Shown here piece after piece: positions 23,993 to 32,149 of a DNA stretch of 64,000 nt (positions are counted from its first letter, which is position 1; the number at the start of each line of letters is the position of its first letter). The notes beneath the pieces were generated by a model. That model made no database searches, was not told where the DNA came from, and worked only from the letters and a program-made list of their open reading frames with translations. The stretch lies in contig JBFWYD010000059.1 of the NCBI GenBank assembly GCA_050186825.1, forward strand, positions 4,631 to 68,630, in the 5' to 3' direction. Origin of the DNA: NORP233 sp050186825. Its GTDB lineage: Bacteria; Planctomycetota; J058. A program made the translations under genes and the position numbers.

Positions 23993-24781
23993 GTGATCGA
24001 ACGCCGCCCCGTCCCCGTGTTCAAGGACCCCGCGCGCGCCACCTCGCCGCCGCTCGACGACGCGGCCCTGGCCGCCGCCGAGGCCGCCCTCGGGCTCACG
24101 CTCCCGCGCGAGTACGTGGCGCTGCTCCGCCGCGAGGCCAACGGGGGCAAGCTGCGCCGCTCGCTCTTTCCCTGCGCGCACCCGGCCCTGGCCGGCGCGG
24201 CGCACCTCCCCTACCTGCTCGGCGTGGGCGGGCCGCGCGGGCTGCCCGGGCTCCAGGTGCTGGCCGCCCACTGGCGCTACCCCGTCGAGCGCCCGGTCCT
24301 GCTCGACAGCCAGGGGCCGCGCGCGCTCCTGCTCGACTACGCGGACCCCGCGGCGCCGGGCGTGGTCTACGTGGACATGAAGCACGCCGACGGCCCGCTG
24401 CGCGTGGACCTCGCGCCGAGCTTCGCGGCGCTGCTCGAGGGCCTCCAGGACGGCTCGCCCAGCTTCGACCTGGTGCTCGCCCCGGAGCTCGGGCTCGAGC
24501 CCGCCCGCCAGCGCCTGACGGAGCGCGGCTGGAGCTACGAGGGCAACCACTACGGGATCCACATCCTGCGCCGGGCCGGCCTCGAGCTCCGCTTGCTCTC
24601 GAACCACCAGCGCGACGGGGACGGCTTCCTCTGCTGCGAGTACCCCGAGTGCCCGCTGGTCGCGCAGCTCCGCGGCCCGCGGCCGGACGCCGAGCCCGCG
24701 GCCGCGGAGGTCCAGGACGCCTGGGGCGAGTCAGCCCTGCTCGTCTGCAGCCCCCACGCCGCGGCCCTGCCCCTCGACTGA
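23993..24781 (+). CDS. SUKH-family (SMI1/KNR4) domain protein
   Basis: Encodes 262 aa from GTG. Residues 25-150 match the SUKH core: AAEAALGLTLPREYVALLRREANGG, then LPYLLGVGG and the hydrophobic DYADP strand. SUKH proteins are often immunity factors against contact-dependent or polymorphic toxins, but many are housekeeping. The C-terminal 100 residues are an extra domain containing a Cys pair (FLCCEYPEC). No toxin gene is adjacent, so an immunity role is speculative. Confidence 0.72.
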   Translation: MIERRPVPVFKDPARATSPPLDDAALAAAEAALGLTLPREYVALLRREANGGKLRRSLFPCAHPALAGAAHLPYLLGVGGPRGLPGLQVLAAHWRYPVERPVLLDSQGPRALLLDYADPAAPGVVYVDMKHADGPLRVDLAPSFAALLEGLQDGSPSFDLVLAPELGLEPARQRLTERGWSYEGNHYGIHILRRAGLELRLLSNHQRDGDGFLCCEYPECPLVAQLRGPRPDAEPAAAEVQDAWGESALLVCSPHAAALPLD

Positions 24782-25075
24782 GGTCCCCTGCCCGACCCGC
24801 CCGGCGCCCATGCGAGTCCAGATTCGAGATGGCCGACGAAGGCGTTGGATTTCAGCGCAGAGATCCCAGAGCTCGCGGAGATCGCCTGCTGGAGCGGGCG
24901 CGCGACTCCGATCCCGGGCGCTTCGAGTCGAGCCCACCTCGACAACGGATTCACGCCGTCGATCGCTCATGGAGCTCTCCGCGGCCTCTGCGATCTCTGC
25001 GCTGAGAATCAAGCGCCCACGCAGCTCCTCGCGACTCGGACGCGCTCGCACCTGCGCATCCGGAGTCCGCTCCGC
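24782..25075. other. Intergenic region with a large imperfect inverted repeat
   Basis: Arms at about 24848-24881 and 24974-25009 are complementary over about 34 nt with few mismatches (shared core CAGCGCAGAGATC) and enclose about 90 nt. No gene is visible. The CAGCGCAGAGATCGCAGAG-type sequence looks like a dispersed non-autonomous element. Confidence 0.6.
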
Positions 25076-26044
25076 TCAACGCGACCGCTCTTCGGACTCG
25101 GTCTCGGTCTCGGACTCGGTCTCGGACTCGGTCTCGGACTCGCTCTCGCTCTCGCTCTCGGCCTCGGACTCGGCCTCGGTCTCGCTCTCGGACTCGGACT
25201 CGGCCTCGGCCTCGGTCTCGGTCTCGGACTCGGACTCGGTCTCGGACTCGGACTCGGACTCGGTCTCGGTCTCGGTCTCGGTCTCGGGCTCGCCCTCGGT
25301 CTCGGCGTCGGCCTCGGCCGCGTCCGCGATCGCGCCGGCCAGCGGCCCGTAGCTCGCCGTCCGCGGCGGCGGCCCGTCCTCGACCTTCCGCCCGTCGCGC
25401 AAGCGCACGATCCGCTGCGCCCTGCGCGCCACGCCCTCGTCGTGGGTGACCACGATCAGGGTCCGCCCCTCGGCGTGGAGCCGGTCGAAGAGCTCGAGGA
25501 TCTCCTGGCCGACCTTGGAGTCGAGGTTCCCGGTCGGCTCGTCGGCGAGCACGATCGCGGGGCGGATCACGAGCGCGCGCGCGATCGCGACGCGCTGGCG
25601 CTCGCCGCCCGAGAGCTCGCTCGGGCGATGCTCCGCGCGCTGGTCGAGCTCGACCTGCGCCAGCGCCTCCAGCGCGCGCGCCCGCCGCTCGAGGCGCGGC
25701 ACGCCCTGGTAGGTCAGGGGCAGCGCCACGTTGTCGAGCGCGCTCAGCCGCGAGAGCAGGTTGAAGGTCTGGAACACGAAGCCGATCTTGCGCCCGCGGA
25801 TCTCGGCCAGCGCGTCGTCGGCCAGGCGCCCCACGTCCACGCCGTCCAGCACGTAGTCGCCGCGCGTGGGCTGGTCGAGGCAGCCCAGGAGGTGCATCAG
25901 CGTCGACTTGCCGCTCCCGGACGGGCCCATGATCGAGAGGTATTCGCCCTGCTCGACCCGCATCTCGAAGCCCTCGAGGGCGCGCACGATCTGCCCGCCC
26001 AGCCGGTAGTGCTTCGAGACATCCTGGAGCTCCAGCAGCGCCAC
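25076..26044 (-). CDS. ABC transporter ATPase (LolD/MacB type) with long Glu-Ser/Thr repeat tail
   Basis: Encodes 322 aa from GTG. Residues 1-225 are a standard LolD/MacB ATPase: GPSGSGKST, a Q-loop in FVFQTFNLL, LSGGERQRVAIARAL and LADEPTGNLDS. These ATPases drive lipoprotein release or substrate efflux with an FtsX-like permease. None is adjacent. The last 80 or so residues are almost only Glu alternating with Ser, Thr or Ala, encoded by a hexanucleotide repeat. The tail would be highly negative and unstructured. It may be a slipped-strand expansion rather than a selected domain. Confidence 0.88.
   Translation of the reverse strand: MALLELQDVSKHYRLGGQIVRALEGFEMRVEQGEYLSIMGPSGSGKSTLMHLLGCLDQPTRGDYVLDGVDVGRLADDALAEIRGRKIGFVFQTFNLLSRLSALDNVALPLTYQGVPRLERRARALEALAQVELDQRAEHRPSELSGGERQRVAIARALVIRPAIVLADEPTGNLDSKVGQEILELFDRLHAEGRTLIVVTHDEGVARRAQRIVRLRDGRKVEDGPPPRTASYGPLAGAIADAAEADAETEGEPETETETETESESESETESESETETEAEAESESESETEAESEAESESESESETESETESETETESEERSR
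25092..25309. repeat. Hexanucleotide tandem repeat (TCGGAC / TCGGTC) inside the ABC gene
   Basis: About 36 imperfect units of TCGGNC in the plus orientation encode the Glu-Ser/Thr tail. Variation is nearly confined to one or two positions per unit, as expected for slippage plus point drift. Confidence 0.9.
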
Positions 26045-26050
26045 GGCGGG

Positions 26051-26056
26051 AGTCTA
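26051..26056 (-). promoter_or_regulatory. -10 box TAGACT for ABC ATPase
   Basis: TAGACT on the minus strand ends 6 nt before the GTG at 26044. It sits in a 61-nt divergent promoter region. Confidence 0.45.
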
Positions 26057-26091
26057 CCTGCGCGCGCACCTCGCGCCGCCTCCCGCCAGGC

Positions 26092-26097
26092 GATACT
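26092..26097 (+). promoter_or_regulatory. -10 box GATACT for large kinase gene
   Basis: GATACT ends 8 nt before the GTG at 26106. Confidence 0.35.
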
Positions 26098-26105
26098 GCG
26101 GGGAC

Positions 26106-29100
26106 GTGGCCCAGCCCCCCCCGCAACCTCCGCAGCCCCCGCGCCACGGCCCCGGCTCCACCCAGCGCGGGCGTCCCGGGGAGTCCGGCTCGGGCTGGCC
26201 GCAGCAGGACTCGGGGCAGGGGCGCACCCCGCAGAGCGACAGCGCCTGGCCGCAGCAGCCGCGCACCGGGCCCGGCTCCACCCTGCGCGCGCGCCAGGAC
26301 GAGACCCTCGCCAACCGCCCGCAGGCCTGGCCGCAGCAGGGCCAGCCCGGGACCAGCAACTCCGGGCTGGGCCCGGTCTCGCCCACGAGCCCCTCGGACA
26401 CGGGCTCGGCCTGGCCGCGCACGATCTCCAACACGGGCTCGGCCTGGCCGCGCACGACCTCCAACACGGGCTCGGCGCACCCGGGTCAAGGGCATCCGGG
26501 CCAGGGCCCCAGCGGCACGGTCCGCCAGAGCTCGCAGACCGGGAGCTACGGGCCGAGCGGAACGCTGCGCGACTCGCGCGGCTCGAGCCCGGGCCAGCAC
26601 CCGGGCAGCCACCATGGCCAGGGCTCCTCCTGGTCGGGGGCCGGCAGCCAGAGCTCGTGGCCCGGGGGCGGGGGCAGCGGACGCCGGCTGCCGCGGGTCG
26701 GGCAGACCCTCGGGCCCTACACCATCGACGAGGTGCTCGGGCAGGGCTCCATGGGCCGCGTGTATCGGGCTCACGACCCGCTCGGCCGGCCGGTGGCGCT
26801 CAAGGCGATCTTGATGGACATGGCCGACCAGGAGGGCCTCGATCGCTTCGTGCGCGAGGGCCAGGCCATGGCCGCGATCCCGCCGCATCCGGGGGTGATG
26901 CGCGTCCACGCCGCGGGCGAGGCCCAGGGGATCCCCTACCTCGTGTTCGAGCTGATCGAGGGCGAGTCGCTCGAGCAGCGGCTGGTGCGCGAGGGCAAGC
27001 TGCCCCTGGGCGAGGCCCTCGAGCTGGCGCGCCTCCTGGCCGAGGCCCTCGACCACATCCACCGCCAGGGCGTCGTGCACCGCGACCTCAAGCCGGCCAA
27101 CGTGCTCCTGCGCCGCGAGGGCGGCCCCTGCCTGGCGGACTTCGGCCTGGCGCGGCTGACCGGCGCCGAGAGCCTGACCGCCACGGGCGACCTGCTGGGC
27201 ACCCCGCTCTACATGCCGCCCGAGCAGGTCACCGGGCGGCGCAACGAGGTCGACGCGCGCAGCGACCTCTGGTCGCTGGGCGTGATCCTCTACCGGATGT
27301 GCAGCGGCGAGGTCCCCTTCCGCGGGGCGAGCTTCAACGAGACGGCCGAGCAGATCCTCGAGGCCGAGCCGCGCGCGCTCCACAGCCTGGTCGAGCGCGC
27401 GGGTCCCTTGCTGACCAGCGTGGTCGAGCGCGCGCTCGCCAAGGACAAGGAGGAGCGCTACGCCTCTGCGCGCGAGTTCGCGGACGCCCTGGCCGAGCTG
27501 TGCGACGGGCGGGTCACGCGCGCGAGCATCACCGGGATGCTCAGCCGCGGGCGCCGGCGGACCCTGGCGCGGGTCGGGGCCGCGGCCACGCTCGGGGGTC
27601 TGCTCCTGGCCGTGCTCACGGGCGTGATCGTGTCGCGCGTGCTCCAGGCGCGCGAGCAGGCGCTGGCGGGGGACCTCCAGGCGCTCCAGGACGACGCCGA
27701 GCAGGCCACGGGCGACTTGCTGTCCGCCAAGGGCGAGGCCCTCGACGCGCTGGCCGCGCGCCTCGAGGCGCTGCGCGCCCGCGACCGGCGCGATCGCTTC
27801 GCCGCGCGCCTCGACGCCGTCGCCGCCAGCCTGGGGCGGGGGCGCTTCGCGGCCGCCCTGGGCCGCGGCGACCTCGAGGCCGCCGCGCGCGCCGCCGAGG
27901 CCGAGACCACCCCCGAGGAGCACGCCCTGCGCGGGGCGCTGCTCGCCCAGGCCCGCGGCCAGGCGCCCGCGCTCGAGCCGCTCACCCCGCTGCTCGAGCG
28001 CAGCGACGCGGTGGGCGAGGCGGCCAAGGTCCTGTTCGCGCGCGCCCTCCGCGAGCGCGACCCCGCCCAGGCCCTGCTCCACCTGCGCGGGGCCGCCGGG
28101 CCCGCCGCCGAGCGCGAGCGCCGTTGGGCGCGCCTGTTCGCGGCCATCGACGACCGCGACCCGCAGCTCGCGCAGGAGCTGACGAAGAAGGCCCCCGACC
28201 CCGCGCTGAGCCGCGCCGCGCGGGCTCGGGCCGCCGCCGCCTGCCTGGCCCTCCTCCCCCGCCGCCCGCTGGCGCCGGTCACCGAGCTCCTGGCCCGGAT
28301 CAGGGTCGTGAACGCGATCACCGCCCCCGAGCGCGACGAGCCCCAGGAGCGCGCCTTGCTCCAGGGCGCCCTCGCGCACGCCGGCCTGCTGATCAACTCC
28401 GGCGAGCCCGGCCCCGATGGCGAGCCGCGCCCCGGCGACCTCATCCCGACCCTCGACCAGCTCGTGGAGCTGTTCCACGAGATGTCCCGGCTCCGCATCC
28501 AGCTCCGGCTCGAGCCCCCGCGCAACCTCGGGCACGTGCTGCTCAAGGACCCGCGCAAGCAGATCACCTACGAGGACGTGCTCAAGGTGGCCCTGGCGCT
28601 GGTGCACCTCGACGTGCCGATCCCCACGACCCTGGTCGGCACGGCGCCCTACGGTCCGGAGGAGCAGCGCCGCCTGGCCTCGCTGACCGACCCCGCCGCG
28701 CGCCACGTGGCGCTCTCGATCCGCGCGGCCCAGCCCGGCCGCCTGGGCGAAGAGGGCCGCCGCGAGCTGCTCGACTACCTCGAGCACGACGCCTGGGCCA
28801 AGAACGAGCTCGGCCCGCGCAACCGCGCCGCGGCCCTCTCCTGGGGCGCCTGCGCGCTCGAGCTCCCGGTCTCGCGCCGGCGCGCGCTGGTGGACGAGGC
28901 CCTGCGCCTCGACCCGACCTCCTTCTACGTGCGCAGCGCGCACGCCCTGGCGCTGGCCTTCGAGCGCAAGGGCGACGAGGCCGCCCGGCTCGGGGAGCAG
29001 CTCCTGGTCGACTTCGACAAGGAGCAGCTCGAGAAGGAGGGCCGGCGCGCGGAGACGGTGCCGCCCTACATCCTCCGCCGCGTGATCCTGATCCACGCGC

Positions 29101-29207
29101 TGCGCGGCGACCGCGACCGGATCAACGTCCACCTCGAGCGGCTGCGCAACTACCCGGTCGTCGGCCAGGCCACGCTCGAGGACGCCAAGGCCCTCCTGCC
29201 GCGCTGA
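26106..29207 (+). CDS. Large membrane Ser/Thr protein kinase with TPR-like C-terminal region
   Basis: Encodes 1033 aa from GTG. Residues 1-200 are a Pro/Gln/Gly/Ser-rich disordered head with repeated NTGSAWPRT units. A complete kinase follows (about 205-460): GQGSMGRVYRA, ALKAIL, HRDLKPANVLL, ADFGLARL, GTPLYMPPEQV and RSDLWSLG. One membrane helix lies near residue 490-510 (AAATLGGLLLAVLTGVIVS). A coiled coil and about 480 residues of Ala-rich helical repeats come after. By the usual topology the kinase is cytoplasmic and the repeats are outside. Likely a signalling receptor with unknown ligand. Confidence 0.9.
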   Translation: MAQPPPQPPQPPRHGPGSTQRGRPGESGSGWPQQDSGQGRTPQSDSAWPQQPRTGPGSTLRARQDETLANRPQAWPQQGQPGTSNSGLGPVSPTSPSDTGSAWPRTISNTGSAWPRTTSNTGSAHPGQGHPGQGPSGTVRQSSQTGSYGPSGTLRDSRGSSPGQHPGSHHGQGSSWSGAGSQSSWPGGGGSGRRLPRVGQTLGPYTIDEVLGQGSMGRVYRAHDPLGRPVALKAILMDMADQEGLDRFVREGQAMAAIPPHPGVMRVHAAGEAQGIPYLVFELIEGESLEQRLVREGKLPLGEALELARLLAEALDHIHRQGVVHRDLKPANVLLRREGGPCLADFGLARLTGAESLTATGDLLGTPLYMPPEQVTGRRNEVDARSDLWSLGVILYRMCSGEVPFRGASFNETAEQILEAEPRALHSLVERAGPLLTSVVERALAKDKEERYASAREFADALAELCDGRVTRASITGMLSRGRRRTLARVGAAATLGGLLLAVLTGVIVSRVLQAREQALAGDLQALQDDAEQATGDLLSAKGEALDALAARLEALRARDRRDRFAARLDAVAASLGRGRFAAALGRGDLEAAARAAEAETTPEEHALRGALLAQARGQAPALEPLTPLLERSDAVGEAAKVLFARALRERDPAQALLHLRGAAGPAAERERRWARLFAAIDDRDPQLAQELTKKAPDPALSRAARARAAAACLALLPRRPLAPVTELLARIRVVNAITAPERDEPQERALLQGALAHAGLLINSGEPGPDGEPRPGDLIPTLDQLVELFHEMSRLRIQLRLEPPRNLGHVLLKDPRKQITYEDVLKVALALVHLDVPIPTTLVGTAPYGPEEQRRLASLTDPAARHVALSIRAAQPGRLGEEGRRELLDYLEHDAWAKNELGPRNRAAALSWGACALELPVSRRRALVDEALRLDPTSFYVRSAHALALAFERKGDEAARLGEQLLVDFDKEQLEKEGRRAETVPPYILRRVILIHALRGDRDRINVHLERLRNYPVVGQATLEDAKALLPR

Positions 29208-29216
29208 CCGGCCGCG

Positions 29217-30143
29217 TCAGTCCTCGGTCCAGGGGGTGGCCGGGGCGTCGTAGTAGTTGGCGTTCTCGAAGCGACGCGTGAACCCGTGCTCCGCGAGGAG
29301 CCGGGGCACGAGCGCCATCTCCTCCGCGCCCGTCACGAAGCCGTCGAGCAGGAGCACGCCGCCGCCCGCGACCCGCGCGGCCACGTTGCGCCAGGCCGCG
29401 GCCAGCGCGTCGCCGCGGAAGTAGCCGAGCAGGTTCCGGCAGGACACGAGCCCGAAGCGCCCGGCCGGGAGGTCGCCCGTGAGCACGTCGCCCTGGGCGA
29501 AGCTGCAGCAGGCGAGCACCTCGGGGGCGACGATCGCCCGCTGGAGCCCGTCGTCCCAGCGCAGGTAGGCGTCCACGCCGGGGAGCTCGAGGTCGCGCCA
29601 GTGGGGCACGAGCTGGCCCGAGCGGGCGCGCTCCAGGTAGGCGGGCTGGCGGTCGACGCCGATCACCTCCGGGCGGAGCTGGGCGCGCAGGGCCGCGATC
29701 GCGAGCGAGAAGGGCTCCTTGCCGGTCGAGCAGGGGACCGAGAGCAGGCGCAGCGGGGCGGGCAGCGCCGCGAGCACCTCGCCCAGGCGCGCGAAGTCCG
29801 CCGCGCCCTCGCCCGCCCACATCATCCGGGTCTCGCCCGTGAGCAGGTTGGCGAGCACGCGCTCGTAGACGCTCATCCCCTCCCAGGTGACCCCGTCCAC
29901 CCACGAGCGCCCGCGCTCGCCGTGGCTGGCCGCGCTCCCGTCCTGGCGGAAGCCCTCGACGCGGCCGGGGTCCTCGAGGGAGGCGAGCAGCTCCTCGACG
30001 CTCCCCGCCCGGTCCAGCACGGCGCGCAGCTCGGTGACGTAGCGCGAGCCCGGGTCGAGGTCCCGGGCGACCTCGTCCACGAAGGCGCGGATCCCTGCCA
30101 GCGTGGGGGCCTCGTCGGCCGCGGTCCAGCGGAGCTCGGTCAT
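29217..30143 (-). CDS. CheR-like SAM-dependent methyltransferase
   Basis: Encodes 308 aa. The CheR methyltransferase signature is present: VPCSTGKEPFSLAIAA for the SAM loop and VSCRNLLGYF for the conserved CRN(V/L)LxYF block. The N-terminal helical region is longer and less conserved than in CheR. No chemotaxis genes occur in the window, so receptor methylation is not supported by context. The ATG follows a strong GGGGAGGGG site. It converges on the large kinase gene with 9 nt between stops. Confidence 0.8.
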   Translation of the reverse strand: MTELRWTAADEAPTLAGIRAFVDEVARDLDPGSRYVTELRAVLDRAGSVEELLASLEDPGRVEGFRQDGSAASHGERGRSWVDGVTWEGMSVYERVLANLLTGETRMMWAGEGAADFARLGEVLAALPAPLRLLSVPCSTGKEPFSLAIAALRAQLRPEVIGVDRQPAYLERARSGQLVPHWRDLELPGVDAYLRWDDGLQRAIVAPEVLACCSFAQGDVLTGDLPAGRFGLVSCRNLLGYFRGDALAAAWRNVAARVAGGGVLLLDGFVTGAEEMALVPRLLAEHGFTRRFENANYYDAPATPWTED

Positions 30144-30179
30144 GGCCCCTCCCCGGTCACAGCGCTACCCGCTCGATCA

Positions 30180-30300
30180 ACTGTCGACTGCATCCGTGCT
30201 CGTGCTCGTGCTCGTCGACGGGGTCGTGTTCGTGTTCGCGACGGACCGATCACGTCTGGGAGAACGAGCACGAACGGGACCGCCTCGATCCAGGGGGCCG
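30180..30300. repeat. Short GTGCTC/GTGTTC tandem repeats
   Basis: Three GTGCTC units near 30197-30215 and two GTGTTC units near 30227-30238 are followed by the complementary ACGAGCACGAACG near 30262. The region between two same-strand genes can fold on itself. No gene was seen here. Confidence 0.4.
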
Positions 30301-30314
30301 AACGGTCGCCCGGT

Positions 30315-32000
30315 CTAGCCGCCGGACTTGGAGTAGAAGAGGCCGTTGTTGGCCTCGTCCAGCTTGCGGCCGACGTCCTTGTAGGAGCCGTCGACCTCCT
30401 TGAGCTTCTTGAGCGCCTCGACGGCCTGCTCCCAGAGGCCGCGCCCGCTGCCCTTGGCCTTGTCCTCGGCCGCGCGCGCCCCCTCGATCGCCGCGCAGCC
30501 CTTGAGGTAGAGCACCTCGCCGTCGCGCGGGTCGTTCTTGAGCGCCTGGTCCCAGGCCGCGATCGCCCCGGCCACGTCGCCCGTCTTGGCCAGGAAGGTC
30601 CCGAGCAGCACGGGCGCCTCGCGCCGCGAGGCGTCGAGCTCCAGCGCCTTGTCGAGGTGCTGGCGCACCTCCTTGGCGTAGCGCTTCGGGTCGCTGTCGC
30701 TCACGTAGAGCCGGACCAGGAGCAGGCGCAGGTCGTAGACGTTGGGGTGCGCCTTGACCTGCTGCTCGAGGTCGCCGCGCGCCTCGCGCGACAGGTCGTG
30801 CGCCAGCGCCAGCTCGCCCGCCTCGCGCCAGAGCTTCTCGGCCTCGGCCGCGGGCGCCTTGCGCAGGGCGTCGGCCATCTTGCGGTAGCCGCCCGAGCCG
30901 GCGCCGGTCTCGACCTCGGAGCGGCCGAGCAGGTAGCCGACCTCCCAGGTGTCGCGCAGCTTCTTGGCCTTCTCCAGCTCCTGGCGCGCGTTGTGCGGGC
31001 GCTTGTAGGCGAGCAGGATCCGGCCCACCGCCAGCCGCGCCTCGTAGTTCTCGGGGTCCTGGTTGGCGGCCTCCTGGGCGTGCTTGAGCGCCTTGTCCAG
31101 GTCCTTGTCCTCGAGGTAGAGCTCGCTCAGCCGGCTGTGCGCGAGCACGTTCTTGCCGTCGAGCGCGAGCGCCTTCTCCAGCGCCTCGCGGTAGCCCTTG
31201 GCGTCCTTGCAGCCCTCGAGGTGCGAGCCGAGGGTCAGCCACAGGGCGGGGTCCTCGGGCGAGAGCTTCACGGCGGCCTGGGCCGCGTCCCGCCCCTCCT
31301 CGTAGCGCTTCTTCTTGAGCAGCAGCTCGGCGAGGTGCTCGTAGACATCGACCCGCTCGCTCTTCTCCGCGGCCGCCTTGCTCAGGAAGGTGATCGCGTC
31401 GTCCTCCTGGGGCGGGGCGATCGCCAGCGCGCCCAGGCCGCGGATCGCGTTCACGCCCTTGACCGAGGAGTCGTCCTCCACCGCGTCGATGGCCTGGTTG
31501 ACCGCCTCGCGCGGGTCGCCGCCCTCGAGCAGCGACCAGGCGTAGGCTACGCGCAGCTCCGCGCGCGCCGGCCCGCCCTCGCTCTTGTCGATGGCCTCCT
31601 TGGCGTAGCGCTTGATCAGCTCCTGGTCCTTGGTGGCGACGCCGACCTTGGCCAGGCCGACGATCGCGGGCACGTACTTCTTGTCGTAGCCGAGCGCCTC
31701 CTTGAAGTCCTTGGCGGCCGCCCCGTGGTCGCCGGCGGCCAGCGCGGTCATCCCCGAGCGGGTCAGCGCGCCTGGGCGCGACTTGGTGTAGAGGCTCTTG
31801 GCCACGAAGCCCACGACCACCAGGATCACGACCAGCACCGCGCCGACCAGGACGGGGGCGGGGATCTTGCCCAGCGGGCCCGCCGCGGCGGCCAGGTCGC
31901 CGCCGCAGGCCATGCAGGCCGCCGCGCTCGCGGGGTTCTCCGAGCCGCACTCGGGGCAGGTGAGCGTGTCGAGGCTGGCAGCCTCCTTCTCGTCCGACAT
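30315..32000 (-). CDS. Zinc-ribbon, single-pass membrane TPR protein
   Basis: Encodes 561 aa. An N-terminal zinc ribbon (CPECG...CMACG, residues 15-34) is followed by one membrane helix (about 48-72) and then some 480 residues of TPR motifs (for example VYEHLAELLLKKKRYEEGRDAAQ). TPR scaffolds organise protein complexes. The ribbon is predicted cytosolic and the repeats periplasmic. The domain order matches the C-terminal two thirds of the divergent neighbour at 32150-35431, so the two may be paralogues or partners. The ATG at 32000 has GGAGGGGAGG upstream. Confidence 0.8.
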   Translation of the reverse strand: MSDEKEAASLDTLTCPECGSENPASAAACMACGGDLAAAAGPLGKIPAPVLVGAVLVVILVVVGFVAKSLYTKSRPGALTRSGMTALAAGDHGAAAKDFKEALGYDKKYVPAIVGLAKVGVATKDQELIKRYAKEAIDKSEGGPARAELRVAYAWSLLEGGDPREAVNQAIDAVEDDSSVKGVNAIRGLGALAIAPPQEDDAITFLSKAAAEKSERVDVYEHLAELLLKKKRYEEGRDAAQAAVKLSPEDPALWLTLGSHLEGCKDAKGYREALEKALALDGKNVLAHSRLSELYLEDKDLDKALKHAQEAANQDPENYEARLAVGRILLAYKRPHNARQELEKAKKLRDTWEVGYLLGRSEVETGAGSGGYRKMADALRKAPAAEAEKLWREAGELALAHDLSREARGDLEQQVKAHPNVYDLRLLLVRLYVSDSDPKRYAKEVRQHLDKALELDASRREAPVLLGTFLAKTGDVAGAIAAWDQALKNDPRDGEVLYLKGCAAIEGARAAEDKAKGSGRGLWEQAVEALKKLKEVDGSYKDVGRKLDEANNGLFYSKSGG

Positions 32001-32149
32001 ACCGCTGCCTCGCCTCCCCTCCAGAGATGGGGGGCCGACTCTATGCCACCCCCCTTGGGGGCGCAAGCAGAGCACCTCGGGCGACGCCGCGCTGGCCGGG
32101 GGATGCTACGATCCGCCCCCGTTCGGCAGGCCTGAGCAATGAGACGGCT

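Noticed and set aside
24951..29132. Long minus-strand frame antisense to the large kinase
   Set aside because: The kinase on the plus strand has all catalytic motifs. The antisense product shows none.
24845..29281. 1478-codon plus-strand frame across ABC and kinase genes
   Set aside because: It overlaps real genes on both strands and consists of repeat-derived and Arg/Gly/Pro-rich shadow sequence.
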